From assembly GCA_001898825.1 (NCBI GenBank), contig MKVK01000014.1, forward strand, positions 434,001 to 498,000: DNA of 64,000 bases, given 5' to 3'. The stretch's first letter is position 1. The number at the start of each line of letters is the position of its first letter. Of this stretch, positions 17,673 to 30,000 are shown piece after piece. Position numbers and translations under genes: made by a program. The notes beneath the pieces are model-generated. The model did no database searches. It saw nothing but the letters and a program-made list of their open reading frames with translations, and was not told where the DNA came from. Origin of the DNA: Magnetospirillum sp. 64-120. Its GTDB lineage: Bacteria > Pseudomonadota > Alphaproteobacteria > Rhodospirillales > Magnetospirillaceae.

Positions 17673-17867
17673 ATGCTGGACATCGCCCTTGACCGCGACC
17701 TTGAAAACCGCCTGCGTCAGGTCGCCGCCCGGCTGGGGAAAAGCCCCGAGGATTGCGCGGCGGCGGCCATCCGCACCTTCGTCGCCGATTGCGAGGAAGC
17801 CTTCGCCCATGGACAAAGATTGGGCGGCGAAGGGGTGATGCGCCCGCCCGAAGGATTCTATGACTAA
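17673..17867 (+). CDS. Small ribbon-helix-helix-like protein
   Basis: The frame extends upstream to 17613, but ATG 17673 has a good ribosome site (AAGGAACG, 4-5 bases before) and starts the conserved part. The 64 residues begin MLDIALDRDLENRLRQVA, a beta strand then helix pattern typical of CopG/RHH DNA-binding proteins, and end with an acidic helix and a short tail RPPEGFYD. Such proteins are often antitoxins or autoregulators, but no toxin gene follows: the next gene is the convergent giant adhesin. An orphan regulator is the simplest reading. Confidence 0.65.
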   Translation: MLDIALDRDLENRLRQVAARLGKSPEDCAAAAIRTFVADCEEAFAHGQRLGGEGVMRPPEGFYD

Positions 17868-17957
17868 GTCTTTTTTGCTTGCCCCTCAAGCGGCGGGCGG
17901 GTGCCTTCGCCCCCCTTGCCTTCCGCGGCATAAGCCGCACGGCGCAGTCGCGCCTAA

Positions 17958-18019
17958 CCCCGCCCCGTGACGGGACGGGGTCTTTGACAAAACCGCCCCG
18001 GTTTCCCGGGGCGGTTTCT
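17958..18019. terminator. Two back-to-back terminator hairpins between the RHH gene and the giant adhesin gene
   Basis: The first hairpin (CCCCGCCCCG / CGGGACGGGG, 17959-17980) is followed by TCTTT on the plus strand. The second (AAACCGCCCCG 17990-18000 and CGGGGCGGTTT 18007-18017) is flanked by T/A-rich ends on both strands. The second lies 5 bp after the minus-strand adhesin stop codon and should end that 18-kb transcript. Confidence 0.8.
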
Positions 18020-18022
18020 TGC

Positions 18023-21000
18023 TTACGGCAATCCGTTGGACAAGCGCTCGATATGAGCGAAATGGATGGTCGAGTTGTCGTCGAAGGTAATCGCCCCCGA
18101 CGCGTCGCCGTTGAACACCAGATCGCCGTCGCTGTTGACCGTGGCGTCCACATTGGCGTCGATATGGACAACAAAGTTTTCGTCGGTGGTCGAGGTGGCG
18201 GTAACCTTGCTGTGGTCGTTGTCGTCGATGGTGAACACCCAGCCGTGCTCGCCGCTGGTGGTTTCCATGTTCAGCGTGTCGGTCCCGGCGCCGCCATTGA
18301 TGTAATTGGCCAAAGAACCGTTGATCTCTGCCGTCGAAGAGCCCGCCAGGATGACCTTGATGTCGTCGCCCAGATCGGTGCCGTCGGCACCCCAACGGAC
18401 GTCGCCCAAGGCGTCGTCGGTCAGGGTGACGGTCCCGGACAAGGTGGCGTCGGTGGTCATCTTGTCGGCGTCGCCGGTGCTGTCATACAGGCTGATCTGG
18501 AAGTTGCGGGTGCCCGCTTCCAGGGTGCCGGTATCGTTGGACAGCACCACCGAATTGGCGATTTCCTGATAGACCGAGGCCGAGCCGGAACCGCTGAAGG
18601 ACAGGGTATGGCTGTCGGTGTCGTAATTGACGCTGATGTCGGTGCCGTACACCTTCAACCCGCCATTGCCGTCCAGCGTCAGGTCCAGACCGGCCAGGGC
18701 CAGGCTGTCGTTCATCCCCGCCCCGGTCATGGTGATGGTCAGCCCGCTCAGATCGGCCGATTGGTCGGCGACGGTGAAGCCGCTGACCACGTGGATGGGA
18801 TCGGCCACCGCACCGGACACCACGCCGGTGGGATCGGTGCCGGTGACCCCGGCGGTGACGGACAGGTCAACGCTTTCGGTCAGGCTTTCGCCGCCGATGC
18901 TGGCGCTGACCACCAGGGTGGCATGCCCCGACCAGTCGTTCAGGTTCACCGACAGGCCGGCCAACTGGCTGCCCTGAAGGGTGACGCCGCCGGCGCCGGC
19001 CAGCACCACCGAATGGTCGGCCAGGATGAACTGGGTGCCTTCGGGGATGCCGGTGATGGTCACCGCCTGGGTGGCGCCGACAGCGTCGGCCATGTCCAGG
19101 TTCAGGGCCAAGGTGGCGTCTTCGGCGCCGCTGACCGCGCTGGCCGGCAAGACGGCGGTGCCGTCGCTGGCGAAGGACACGTCGCCCAGGGCGTCCCCGG
19201 TCAGGGTCGCCGTGCCGGTGACGGTCACCGTGGCGGTGTCGGAACCGCTGGCGCCGTGGTCGTCAGTGGCGGTGATGGTCACCACACGCTGACCGTCGGC
19301 CAACGAGCCGGTGCTGCTGGACAGCGACACCGACTGGGCCAGGTCCTGGTATTGGGCGGCGCTGGCGTTGCCTTCGAAGGTCAGGGTGTGGGTGGCCTGA
19401 TCCCAGCTCACCGTCACCGTGGCGCCGTCGATGGTGACGGACAGTTTGCCGTCCGCCCCCAGTTCCACGTCGCTGACCCCGTTCAGGGCCAAGCTGTCGG
19501 TGCTGGCCATGCCGGCGCCGCCGATGGTCATGGTCATCTTGGTGAACACCGTGCTGTCCACGTCGGACAGGGTGATTTCATTGGTGACCGACGGATCGGG
19601 ATTTTCCGGCACCACGTAGATGGGGCTGGCATGGGTGCCGGCCCCGGCGCCGGCACCGGTGGTGACGTCCAAGGTGGGGGCGTCGTTGACCGCGTCCACC
19701 GTCACCACGATGGTTTGCGGCGTCCCCGACTGGGCATCGGCATCCAAGGCGGTGGTGCCGGCTTCCGACGCCATGGCCTTGACGGTCAAGGTGAACGAGC
19801 CGTTGTAGTTGCTGGGCGTCAGCATGCGGATGCCCGACAGGCTGTCGGCAGTGCCGCCCGGAATGGTCCACACCCCGTTGTTGTCGGCGTGGACGGCCGT
19901 CCAGTTGCCGCCTTCCTGGTAATAGAAGACGGTTCCGACCGGCGCCCCGGACAGGGTGATGGACAGGGTTTCCGAGTCCGCATCCACCAAGCTGGCGCTG
20001 ATGTCCAGCAACTGGGTGTTGTCTTCCGTCGCCGTGACCGCGTGGGTCATGGAAAGCTGTGGCGCGTCGGCCACACCGGTCTGGGTGACGGTGAAGCTGA
20101 GCGAGTTGCTGAGCACCACCGAACCGGCGGTCTGGGTGGCGTCGGTGGCGCTGTCCACGTCCTGGGTGGTGGCCTGGACGGTCATCGTCCAACTGCCCGA
20201 GGCGTTGTGCTCGGTCATGAAGTACAACAGGCCGCCGCTGGTCAGGCTCATGGCCTTGACCTCGGCCGACGAGAAGGTCCAGGTATAGGTGCCGTCCGAT
20301 TGCAACACCGCGGTGCCGACGCCACTATGGGCGAAGTCCGACGAAGACGAGGCGAAGCTGGCCCCCGCCGGAACCCCGGTGATGGTGATGGTGGTGGCTT
20401 CCGAATCGCCCACCACGTCCAGCAATTGCGCCCCCAGATCCAAACCGATCACCGCGTCTTCGGTGGTGGTCACGTCCGACGGGTTGACGGTGGCGCCGTC
20501 GGTGACGGCGTTCACATGGACCCAGAAATCCTCGGTGGTCACTTGGGGCGTGGAATTGCCCTTTTCGAAGACATAGGTGGTGATGGTCAATTGCTGGTCG
20601 GACGAATTGTCCTGAGCCGGCAGATACTTGACGCCGTTCAGCTGGATGCCGTTGGCGGTGATGGTCAGGTTGGCGGCCTTCACCGTCCAGGTGCCGTCGC
20701 CGTTGTTCAAGGCTCCTTCGATCACCGCGCCGGCCGGCACGTTGCCGATCACCACGCTGGCGTTTTCCGAGCCCCAGATGCCGGTGCCGGCCAGATCCTG
20801 GTGGGCGATGGAGACGTCAACCGCGATGGCGGTGTCTTCGTTGCCGCTGACATCATTGGCGGTGATGGTGGTGTCGTCGATCACCGCGCCGACAGTGATG
20901 GTCAGCGTGTTCGACGAGGTGGTGGTGCTGGCGCCGTCGGTCACCCCGGTGGAGAAATGAATCTTCACCGAGCCCGAGAAATTGGCGTCCGGGGTGAAGG

Positions 21001-24000
21001 TCAGGCCGCTGACCGTGACCTTGCCGTCGGTGGAATTGGCGAATTCGGCGATCTGCGACGGCGTCAGCTGCAAGGTGTAGCTGCCATTGCCGTTGTCGAT
21101 GATCCCCGCCCCCGACAACGTGCCGGGCTGATGGCCGCTGACCGCGTCGACGGTGATGGTGACGGTGCCGTTGGTCAGAACTTCCGAGAAGTCCACGTCA
21201 CGGGCCGAGATGTCCAGGGTGACGGCCACCGCGTGGTCCTCGGTGGCGGTCGCCGCCCCCACCGCGATGGTGGCGCCGTCGGCCACCGCCGTCACGTCAA
21301 CGGGAATTTCCACATAGGAATTGCCGCTGCTGGTGTCGTAAAGCCCCGAGGTGGTGGTGACCACGCCGCGGATGTCCAGGTCATAGGCCGAACCGGCGTA
21401 ATCCTTGGGCGGGGTGATCGACACCGAGGACAACGAGCCATAGGGAATGGTGTAGCTGTCGGAATCGGCGTCGTAATAGGCCGATCCCGAAATGCTCCAC
21501 CCCGCCGGCAACTTGAAGTTGACGCTGAGCGTGCCGACCAGGGTGTTGGTTTCATCGTAAACCGAAGCCCCATTGTGGGTGTAGGTGTGGCTGGTCGCCG
21601 CGTCGTCGTCGGTGATGGAGAAGGTCAGACCCGACAGGCTGATGGAACCATCCTCGGTACCGGTCAGCGAACCGCTGGGGGTGGCGATGGGGATGATGGT
21701 CGACCCCGTGCCGCCACCGCTGGGGGTGCCGAAATCGATGGTCACGCTGGTCGAACCCGTGGCGGTGTCGGACCCGCCATCGGGATCGGTGTCGGTGACC
21801 AGCGCCTTGATGGTCAGGGTATGAACACCCGACTTCAGCGACGAGTTGAAGGTCAGGTTCTCGATGGTGCCGTCGTCGCTGGGAACGATCCACCGCCCAC
21901 CGCCGGCATTGATGCCGCCGGGGATGGTGACGCCGTTAGGCACGCCGGAAACCACCAGATACATGCTTTCCGAACCATCGGAGTCACCGACGCTGATGGT
22001 GCCGTTCAGCACCGCCTGACCGTCACTGGCGTTCAGGTCGGACGAGCCCAGGTTGATGTTGAATTCCGGCGCGTCGGCGTCGGCTATGATCTTGATGGAC
22101 CCGTTGATGTCGTCGGTGCGGGTGCTGACGGTGCCGTTAAGGGTGTCGGTGACGGTCACCGACAAGGTGACGGGCACGTCGTCGGACCAGTCGGCGGGCA
22201 CGCCGAACAGCTTGAAGCCGCTGACATCCACGTCGGTGCCGGGGGTCACCGCCACATCGTTGATGACGATCACCCACTTGCCGCCCACCAGGGTCGGCGT
22301 ATAGGTGTGGCCGTTATAGGTCACCGACAGGTCGCCGGTGGCGACATGGCCCTTGGACACCAATTCGCTGACGTCGACGGTGACGTCCACGTCGGTGACC
22401 TGTTCGGCCACGCCGGAACCGATGACGGCGTTGCCGCCGCCCTTGTCCCCGGCATCGACCGAGAAGCCGAAAGCCACCCCGGCATCGCTGCCGCCAGCCA
22501 GCCAGGCATCTTCGGTGGTGCTGCCGGTGACGGAACCGCTGGCCTTGTCGGCCACCGGGTTGACGGTCACCGAAAGCGTCTTGTTCAGCGCCAGGGAATC
22601 GCCGTCGTCTTCGGTGGTGATCACCCGCAACTTGACGTCGAAGGTGCCGGCATAGTTGGACGGCGCCGAGAACCGCACCATGGACAGGTATTCCGGCGCG
22701 ATGGACCATTGCGCCGTGCCGTCGGCGGCGGTGCCGATATATTTCAGGTAATCCGAGGTTTCGACCACCGCGCCGTTGGTGTCCACCAGCACCAGCGACA
22801 CCCCGGACGGAATGCCCCACAGGACCATGGACAGGGTTTCCGACTGGGCGCGGCCCAAGGCCACGTCCTGGTCGGCCACGGAATAATTGCCCAGTTGCGG
22901 ATTGATCAGCTGATCTTCCGAACCGGTGGCGGTCAAATTGCCGCTGCTGGCAGTGATGGCGTTACCATTCTGGTCCAAGGCGCCATCGGACTTGCCGGTG
23001 ACGATGACCTGAATGGTGGCCGACTTGGTGGCGACGTTGTCGGCATTGGTGCCGTTGTCGTTGGTTTCGGTGGCGATGGCCGTCACCGTCAGGTTGGCGT
23101 CAACGTTGCTGTCGGCACCGGGCTTGAAGTAAAGGTTGCCCACTTGGCTGGCGGTGAAGGTCCACACGCCGCCCGAATAAGTCCCCACCGCGTTGCCGTT
23201 GGCGTCAACGAAGCTGGCGTCGCTGGGCGCCCCGCTGATCTGGTAGGTCAGGGTTTCCGAACCGTCGGTGTCGATCAGGGCGCCGCGGATGTCCAGCTTG
23301 ACACTGTGGTCTTCCTCGACCCGGGCGTTGGTCACCTGCAGGTTCGGCTGGTCGGCCACGGCGTTGACCACCACGTTGAAGGTCACCGAGCTTTCGGCAG
23401 CAGCCGTCTTCACCTGGTCGTCGGTGTCGGCGTCGTTCAGGGTGTCTTCGATGGTCTTGGCCCAGAACACCACATTGGGGGCGTCGGCATCGGCGTGGAC
23501 CGGCGGCACCAGCACCACGGAAATGCCCGAGCCCGCCTTGACGTGGGCGGTGTTCAGCGTCCAGGTGAAGTCACCCTCGGCATCGGCGGCGCCCTTGACG
23601 GCGTCGCCCAGGTAATTGCCGTTGCTGTCGTAGTAAGACACCGTCCAGCCATCGGGCACGTTGCGCAACTCGGCGTTGGACAGGGTTTCCGAACCGTCCT
23701 GGTCGGGCATGGCCGCCGACAGGTTCAGCGAAATGCCGTGATAGCTGGGCTTGCCGTCGTTTTCGTCGCCGGTCACCGTGATGGTGCCGCCCACGTCCAC
23801 GCCGCTGCCGATGGTCAGCACCGGTGCGTCGGCCACCGCCTGGACCACCAAGGTGGCTTCCGAGGTGACGGTGGAATAGGTGGCGCCGTTCCCGTCACCA
23901 TCCGCGTCATCCAAGGTAGTCGAGCGGATACGGTAGGTGACGTCCAGATCGGAATTGTCGGTGGGCACAAAGGTCACGCCATTCAACGTGTAACCGGCCG

Positions 24001-27000
24001 CCGGCGTGCCGCTGACGCTGGTGCCGGGCACGGTGTAGACGTCATAGACCACACCGGTGGTGGGATCGGTATAGTCGCCCGAATCCACCAAGGTCACGCC
24101 ATTCAGCTCGAAATGACCGTTCAGGGTGCCCTGCTTGACCAGGATGTCCACGTTGCCGGTCAGCTTTTCCGATCCGTCGGTGTCGGTCAGCTTGATCACC
24201 GGGGTAAAGGCGATGCCGCCCACCTGATCTTCGTCACCGGTCACCGAGGACGAGATGTAGGTTTCGTCCACCACCGGGTTGACGCGCAGGAAGAAATCCT
24301 TGGAATCGCCCCACTGCTGGGTCAGTCGGCTCAGATCGTTATCAGTGTTGGTGTCGAAATTGTTGCTGTCGGTCAGCGGCGTGGTCGAGGCGCCGGAATC
24401 CTTTTCGACGGCCAAGGGCTTGATGGTGAATTTCAGGGTGTCGTCGCCCCAATTGGTGACGCCGCCCACATAAACCTTGTTGCCCAGCACCTGGGCAACG
24501 GTCACGTCCTTGGACTGGCCCGCCGACAAGGTGGTGACCTCGCCCGCATCCTGCACCCCGTCGCCATCGGAATCGATCCAGATGCGCGAGGGTTCGGTGG
24601 CGGTGATGCGCAACTTCAGGGTTTCCGACCCATCGGCGCTGAGACCGTTCAGCGACGCCGTCAAATCCTCGCCGGAATTGGTGGCCAGCGCCGTCTTCAG
24701 GCTATAGAAGCTGTCTTCGTTGATGACAACCGCAGTGGCGGCGCTGGCGCCTTCCAGCACGGTCACCACCGGCTTGTCGGCGTCGCCGAACACCTGCACG
24801 TTGACCGTCGCCGTGGTGGTGGCGGTCTGGGTGTCCACTTGCGCGGCGCCGGACGCTTCTTCGGTGGCGATCGCCTTTACCGTCAGGGTGAAGTCGGTGG
24901 TGTTTTGGCCGTAATCGCTGTCCTCGGCCAGGCCGGTCAGACGCAGGTCGGACAGCCAGCCGGCCATCTGTTCGTTGGATTCGGCCGGCCCGACGGTGTA
25001 GGTGGTGGTGCCGTTGCTGGTCACCGCCACCACGCTGGTGTTGGGCGACGACAAGGTGAAGGTGTCGGGAACGCCGGAAATCACCACCGTCAGGTTTTCC
25101 GACCCGTCGGTGTCGGTCAAAGCGGCCGAGATGTTGAGGTTGATCCACTTGTCCTCGACGCCGACCGCCTTGGCGGTCAAAGTCGGGGCGTCAGCCACCG
25201 CCTTGACGGTGACGGTGACGTTTTCCACGTCCTGGGCGCTGTCCTGATAGGTCGTGCCCATGGCGTCCTCGGTCGAGGTCCCCACGTCCACGTCGGTCTT
25301 GACGGCGCGCACGGTGAAGGTGGCGTCGGAATCGGAATTGCCGGTGCCCTTCAGATAGACGCCCGACAGCGTGTTGTTGACGATCAGGTTGGACGGAATG
25401 GTGTAGGACCCGTCGGCATTGGCGGTCAACGCCGTACCGTCGGCCTTGGTCAAGGTGAAACCGGCGCTGAGGCCTTCGATACGCACCGTCAGGGTGTCGG
25501 TGGCGTCATCGGCGGGCACATTGATGCTGATGCCAGCCAGGGACAGCGGCACGTCTTCGTTGGTGGTCAGCGTGCCGACCGTGATGGTCGGGTCGAGGAC
25601 GCCGATCTGCACGTCCAAAGTGGCGGCGGTGCTGATGGCCACGCCTTCGCCGGCGACGACCGTTTGGCCGGTGGTGGTTTCCACCGTCGCCGAATAGACG
25701 CTGAGCTGGAAGTCGTTGGAATAGCCGGCCGGCAGATTGGCCTTCAGGCCCGACAATTCCGCTTGGGTCAGCTTGTAGGTGGTGCCGGTGAAGGTCACCC
25801 CGTCCACCACCGTGCCCGAGGCCACACTGGTGCCATGGTTCAGGGTCACCCCGCTGGGCAGGCCGGTGACATAGACGTAGAGCGTCTCCGAGCCGTCGGT
25901 GTCCACCAAAGTGGGGGTGATGGAGATATCGATGGACTGCGCCGCCGCGGTTTCGGTCAGCGAGATGTCCTGGGCCGAAACCAGGGGGGTGTCGGCGATG
26001 GCCGCCACCACCAAGGTGCCGGTGCCGGTGGCTTCCGCCGCCGCGCCGCCATTGTCGTCCACATCGACGGTGATGTTGTAGCTGGCGTTGCCGGCGTCGT
26101 GGCGTTCGGGCTGGATGGTGACGCCGGACAGGGTCCAGACGTTGTTGGCGCCCTCGGTCAGATAAGAATTGGCGAAGGTCCAGGTGGTGGTGCCGCCACT
26201 GGTGGACACGCTGGCCAGCAAATTGCCCTGGCCGTCATAGACACCGGCCGGGGTCACCGCCACTTCCGAGCCGTTGACCGTCACATAGACGGTGCCCTGG
26301 GTCATCACGCTGTCGCTGGTGGACAAGGTGATGAAACCACCCGCCGTCGGGGTTTCCGACCCGTCGCCATCGGTGAAGGTCACCGTCGGCGTCAGGGCGA
26401 TCCGCGCCGAGGCGTTTTCCACATGCTGGTCTTCGACGCCGGAATTGGCGCCGGTGACGGTGACGGCATCCAGCACCGGGTTGACGGTGACGGTCAGCGT
26501 CTGGCTGACCACCGCCTTGTCCTGGACATTGACGCCGCCGATGGTCGCGCCCTGTTCGTGCGAAGTGGCCCCGCCGTAATCCACGTCCTGCTTGGAAACC
26601 GTCAGGGTGAAGGTGGCGTCGGCGTCGGAATCCGCCGGCCCCTTGATGTAGACACCGCTGAGATGGCCGTTGGAATCGATCAGCCCGGCGGGAATGGTGT
26701 AGGACCCGTCGCCATTGGCGGTCAGCGCCACATAGCCGCCGCTGCCGTTGGACTGGTACAGGGTGAATCCGCTGGTCAGACCCGACACCGACACGGTGAC
26801 CGAATCGGTGGCGTCGTCGGCGGGGTTGGTCACCGTGACGTTGCCCAGGGCGTAATACGCGTCTTCGTTGGTGACCAGGGAACCAACCGTGATGGTCGGG
26901 TCCAGGATGCCGATCTGCACGTCCAAGGTGGCGGCGGCGCTGATGGCCACCCCTTGGCCCGCCACCACCGACTGGCCGGTGGTGGTTTCCTCGGCGGCCG

Positions 27001-30000
27001 AATAGACGGTCAGCTTGAAGTCGTCCGAGTACCCGGCCGGCAGATTGGCCTTGAGCCCCGACAATTCAGCCTGGGTCAGCTTGTAGGTGGTGCCGGTGAA
27101 GGTCACCCCGTCCACCACCGTGCCCGAGGCCACGGCGGTACCGTGGTTCAAGGTGACGCCATCGGGCACGCCGGTGACGTAGACATAAAGGGTTTCCGAA
27201 CCGTCCAGGTCCACCGGGGTCGGCGTGATGGCGAGGTCGATGGCCTGGGTGCCGGCGGTCTCGGTCAAGGCCACGTCGGACACCGCCACCAAGGGGGTGT
27301 CGGCGATGGCGGCGACGGACAAGGTGCCGGTGCCGGTCACCGAGGACGTCACCGAGGCCTGGGTGTCATAAACGGCGACGCTGATGGAATAGCTGGATTC
27401 ACCCGCCACGTGACGTTCGGACTGGAAGGTCACGCCGCCCATCACCCAATTGTTGTCCGAAGTCTCGGTCAGGGTGGAATTGGGCACGTCCCAGGTCTTG
27501 GACGTCACGGTAACGCCGTCGGCGGCATAGGTGACGCTGGTCGGTTCCAGCTTGACGCCGTTCACATAGATGTCGCCCCCCACCATTTCCGGGTCGGTGG
27601 TGGTGATGGTGGTGGTGCCGTTGGGGTCGGGCTGTTCGGACCCGTCGGTGTCGGTGAACACCACGGTGGGGGTCAGCGCGATGCGCCCCTCGGCTAGTTC
27701 GGTGAACTGGTCTTCCTTGCCCGAATTGCTGGCGCCAACCGTGGCGCTGTCGAATTGCGGAGTGACGTACAGCGACAGGGTCTCGTAACCGCTTTCCGCC
27801 GTGCCCGAACGGGTCAGGCCGGCTTCCAGCTGGCTTTCCAGCCCGTCATCGGTGGAATCGCGGGTTTCGGTGGCGATCACCTTGATGTCGAACTGCACCA
27901 GATCGGTGCTGCCCGAGCTGCCCCAATCGGCGACGCCGCCGACCTTGACCTGATTACCGAAAACCTGGGCGGCGGTCAGGGTCACCGTGTCGCCCACCTG
28001 CAAGGTGGTGACCTCGCCGGCATCCTGGGTGCCGTCGCCGTCGGCGTCGATCCAGATGCGCGATTCGTCCTTGGCCACCAATTGGAAGGTCAAGGTTTCC
28101 GAGCTGTCGGGGCTGAGGCCACCGCCATCGGCGCCGCCAAACTCGCCCAGCCAGGCCTGCACCGCCTTGGTGCCGCTGATCAGGTCGCGCAAGCCGACGA
28201 ACTGGTCTTCGTTGACCAGCACCGGGTCGGGAACCACGGTGATGTGTGGGGTGTCGGCGTCGGACAGCACCTGGACGTTGACCACCTGGGTGGTGGTGGC
28301 GCTGCGCACAGCGGTTTCGGCGTCGGAGGCGCCTTCGGTGGCGGTCGCCTTGACCACCAGGTTGAAGTCGGAATCGCTGTCCTGGCCGCCCTTGACCTGC
28401 AAATTGTTCAACTGCGCGGGCGTCAGGGTGTAGGTGACGGTGCCGTTGCCGTTGTCAACCGCCGTGTAGGCGTTGCCGGTGGTGCCGTCCCGCAAGCTGA
28501 ATTCGTCGGGATTGCCGGTGACGGTGATGGACAGCGTTTCGCTGCCGTCCTGGTCCACCAGACTGGACTGGATGTCCAAGGAAAACCACTTGTCTTCGAC
28601 GCCGATGGCGCTGGCGCTCAAAGTCGGCGCGTCGGCCACCGCCTTGACCACCACCGAAACCGGGGTGACCACGTCGGACACATCGGGGGCACGGGACACC
28701 ACGGTGGTACCGGTGTCACGATACTGGCCTGCATCGTTGTCGGTGTCGCCGTCCCGGACCACGGCGCGCAGGTTGAAGCTGATGTTGTCGTCCAGATGGG
28801 TGGTGGCCGGGGCATTGGTGTCCCAGCCGACCTGCAGGCCGTCGATGCTGCCGTCGGCAGCATCACGATAGGCGGTGACGTCGTACCCGGTATGGGTGTT
28901 GCCGTCGGCATCGGTATAGGTGGTGGTGGTCAGAACATTGCCGTTGGCGTCCCGCAGGATGACGCCCGCCGGCAAGTCTTCAATATAGACGGTAATGGAT
29001 TCGCTGCCGTCGGCCTGGTTGACGTTGGCCGACAACGTCAAATCGGCCCAGCTGTCTTCGTTGCCACTGCCCGAACCGCTGGCCGAAGGATCGACCACGC
29101 CCACATCCACCTGGATGGTCTGCGGCCCCGACAACGCGGTGTCGCCGTTGGAATCCTCGACGCTTTTGGCATAGACGGTCAGGGTGAAGTCGGTGCTGTC
29201 ATTGGTGGCCGGCAGAACTTCGACGCTGCTTTGGTACGCGGCCGGCACCGCGAAATAGGTGCCGTCGGGCAGACCGTCGGCATCGTTGGTCACCGCGCTG
29301 CCGGTGACCACATGGACGTTGCCGTCGCCGTCGGTATAACGCAGCGAAGCGCCCCCGGGCAGGCCCGAGACATAGATGGTCTGGCTTTCCGAGTTGTCGA
29401 CGCCCACATCCTTGTCCACCACGTCGATGGACAGGTCGATCCAGGTGTTTTCCATGCCGGCGGAATTTTCCACCGACAGGCCCGGCGCGTCGGCCACCGC
29501 GACGATGGTCACCGCCAGCGGCGCCGAGGACATGGCGGAGGTGCCGTTGTCGGACGAAGTGGCGGTGACGGTCAGGTTCAGCGTGCCGCTGAAATCGCCG
29601 TCGTCGTCATCGTCCAGGTTCTTCAGATACAAATCGTCCAACTGCGCCTGGGTCGGGTTGGCCAGGGTCCAGGTTCCGCCCGACAGGGTGCCCACCGGAT
29701 TGCCGTTGCCGTCGACGATAATGAAATAATCGGGAACACCGCTGATCTGAATGGATGACAGCGTTTCGGCACCGCCGTCGCTGTCAGCGGTGCTGGCGGT
29801 GATTTGCAGCTTGGTGGGCACGTCTTCGGTGCCGGTCGCCGCCGTCACGGTCAGGGTGGGCGCCTGGGCCACCGGCGGATTGGGATCGGGTTCGGGGGTG
29901 ACCACCGGCGGCGGCAGGATCACCTCTTCCGGAACCACGTCAGGGGCGGCGGCCGGCGCGGCGGCGCCGTCTTCGCCATTATCCTCGCCCTCGCCATTGG

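Noticed and set aside
18100-18330. RTX nonapeptide repeats at the C-terminus of the giant protein
   Set aside because: Only one GGAGTDTL-like unit is visible; a true RTX block needs several in tandem. The C-terminus is better described as a type I secretion signal without an RTX array.
17879-27697. A 3,272-codon open frame on the plus strand opposite the giant adhesin
   Set aside because: Its codons are the exact complement of the adhesin codons, so it stays open whenever the sense gene avoids TTA, CTA and TCA, which are rare in this GC-rich genome. Its translation is low-complexity Gly/Val/His-rich and has no domain signal.
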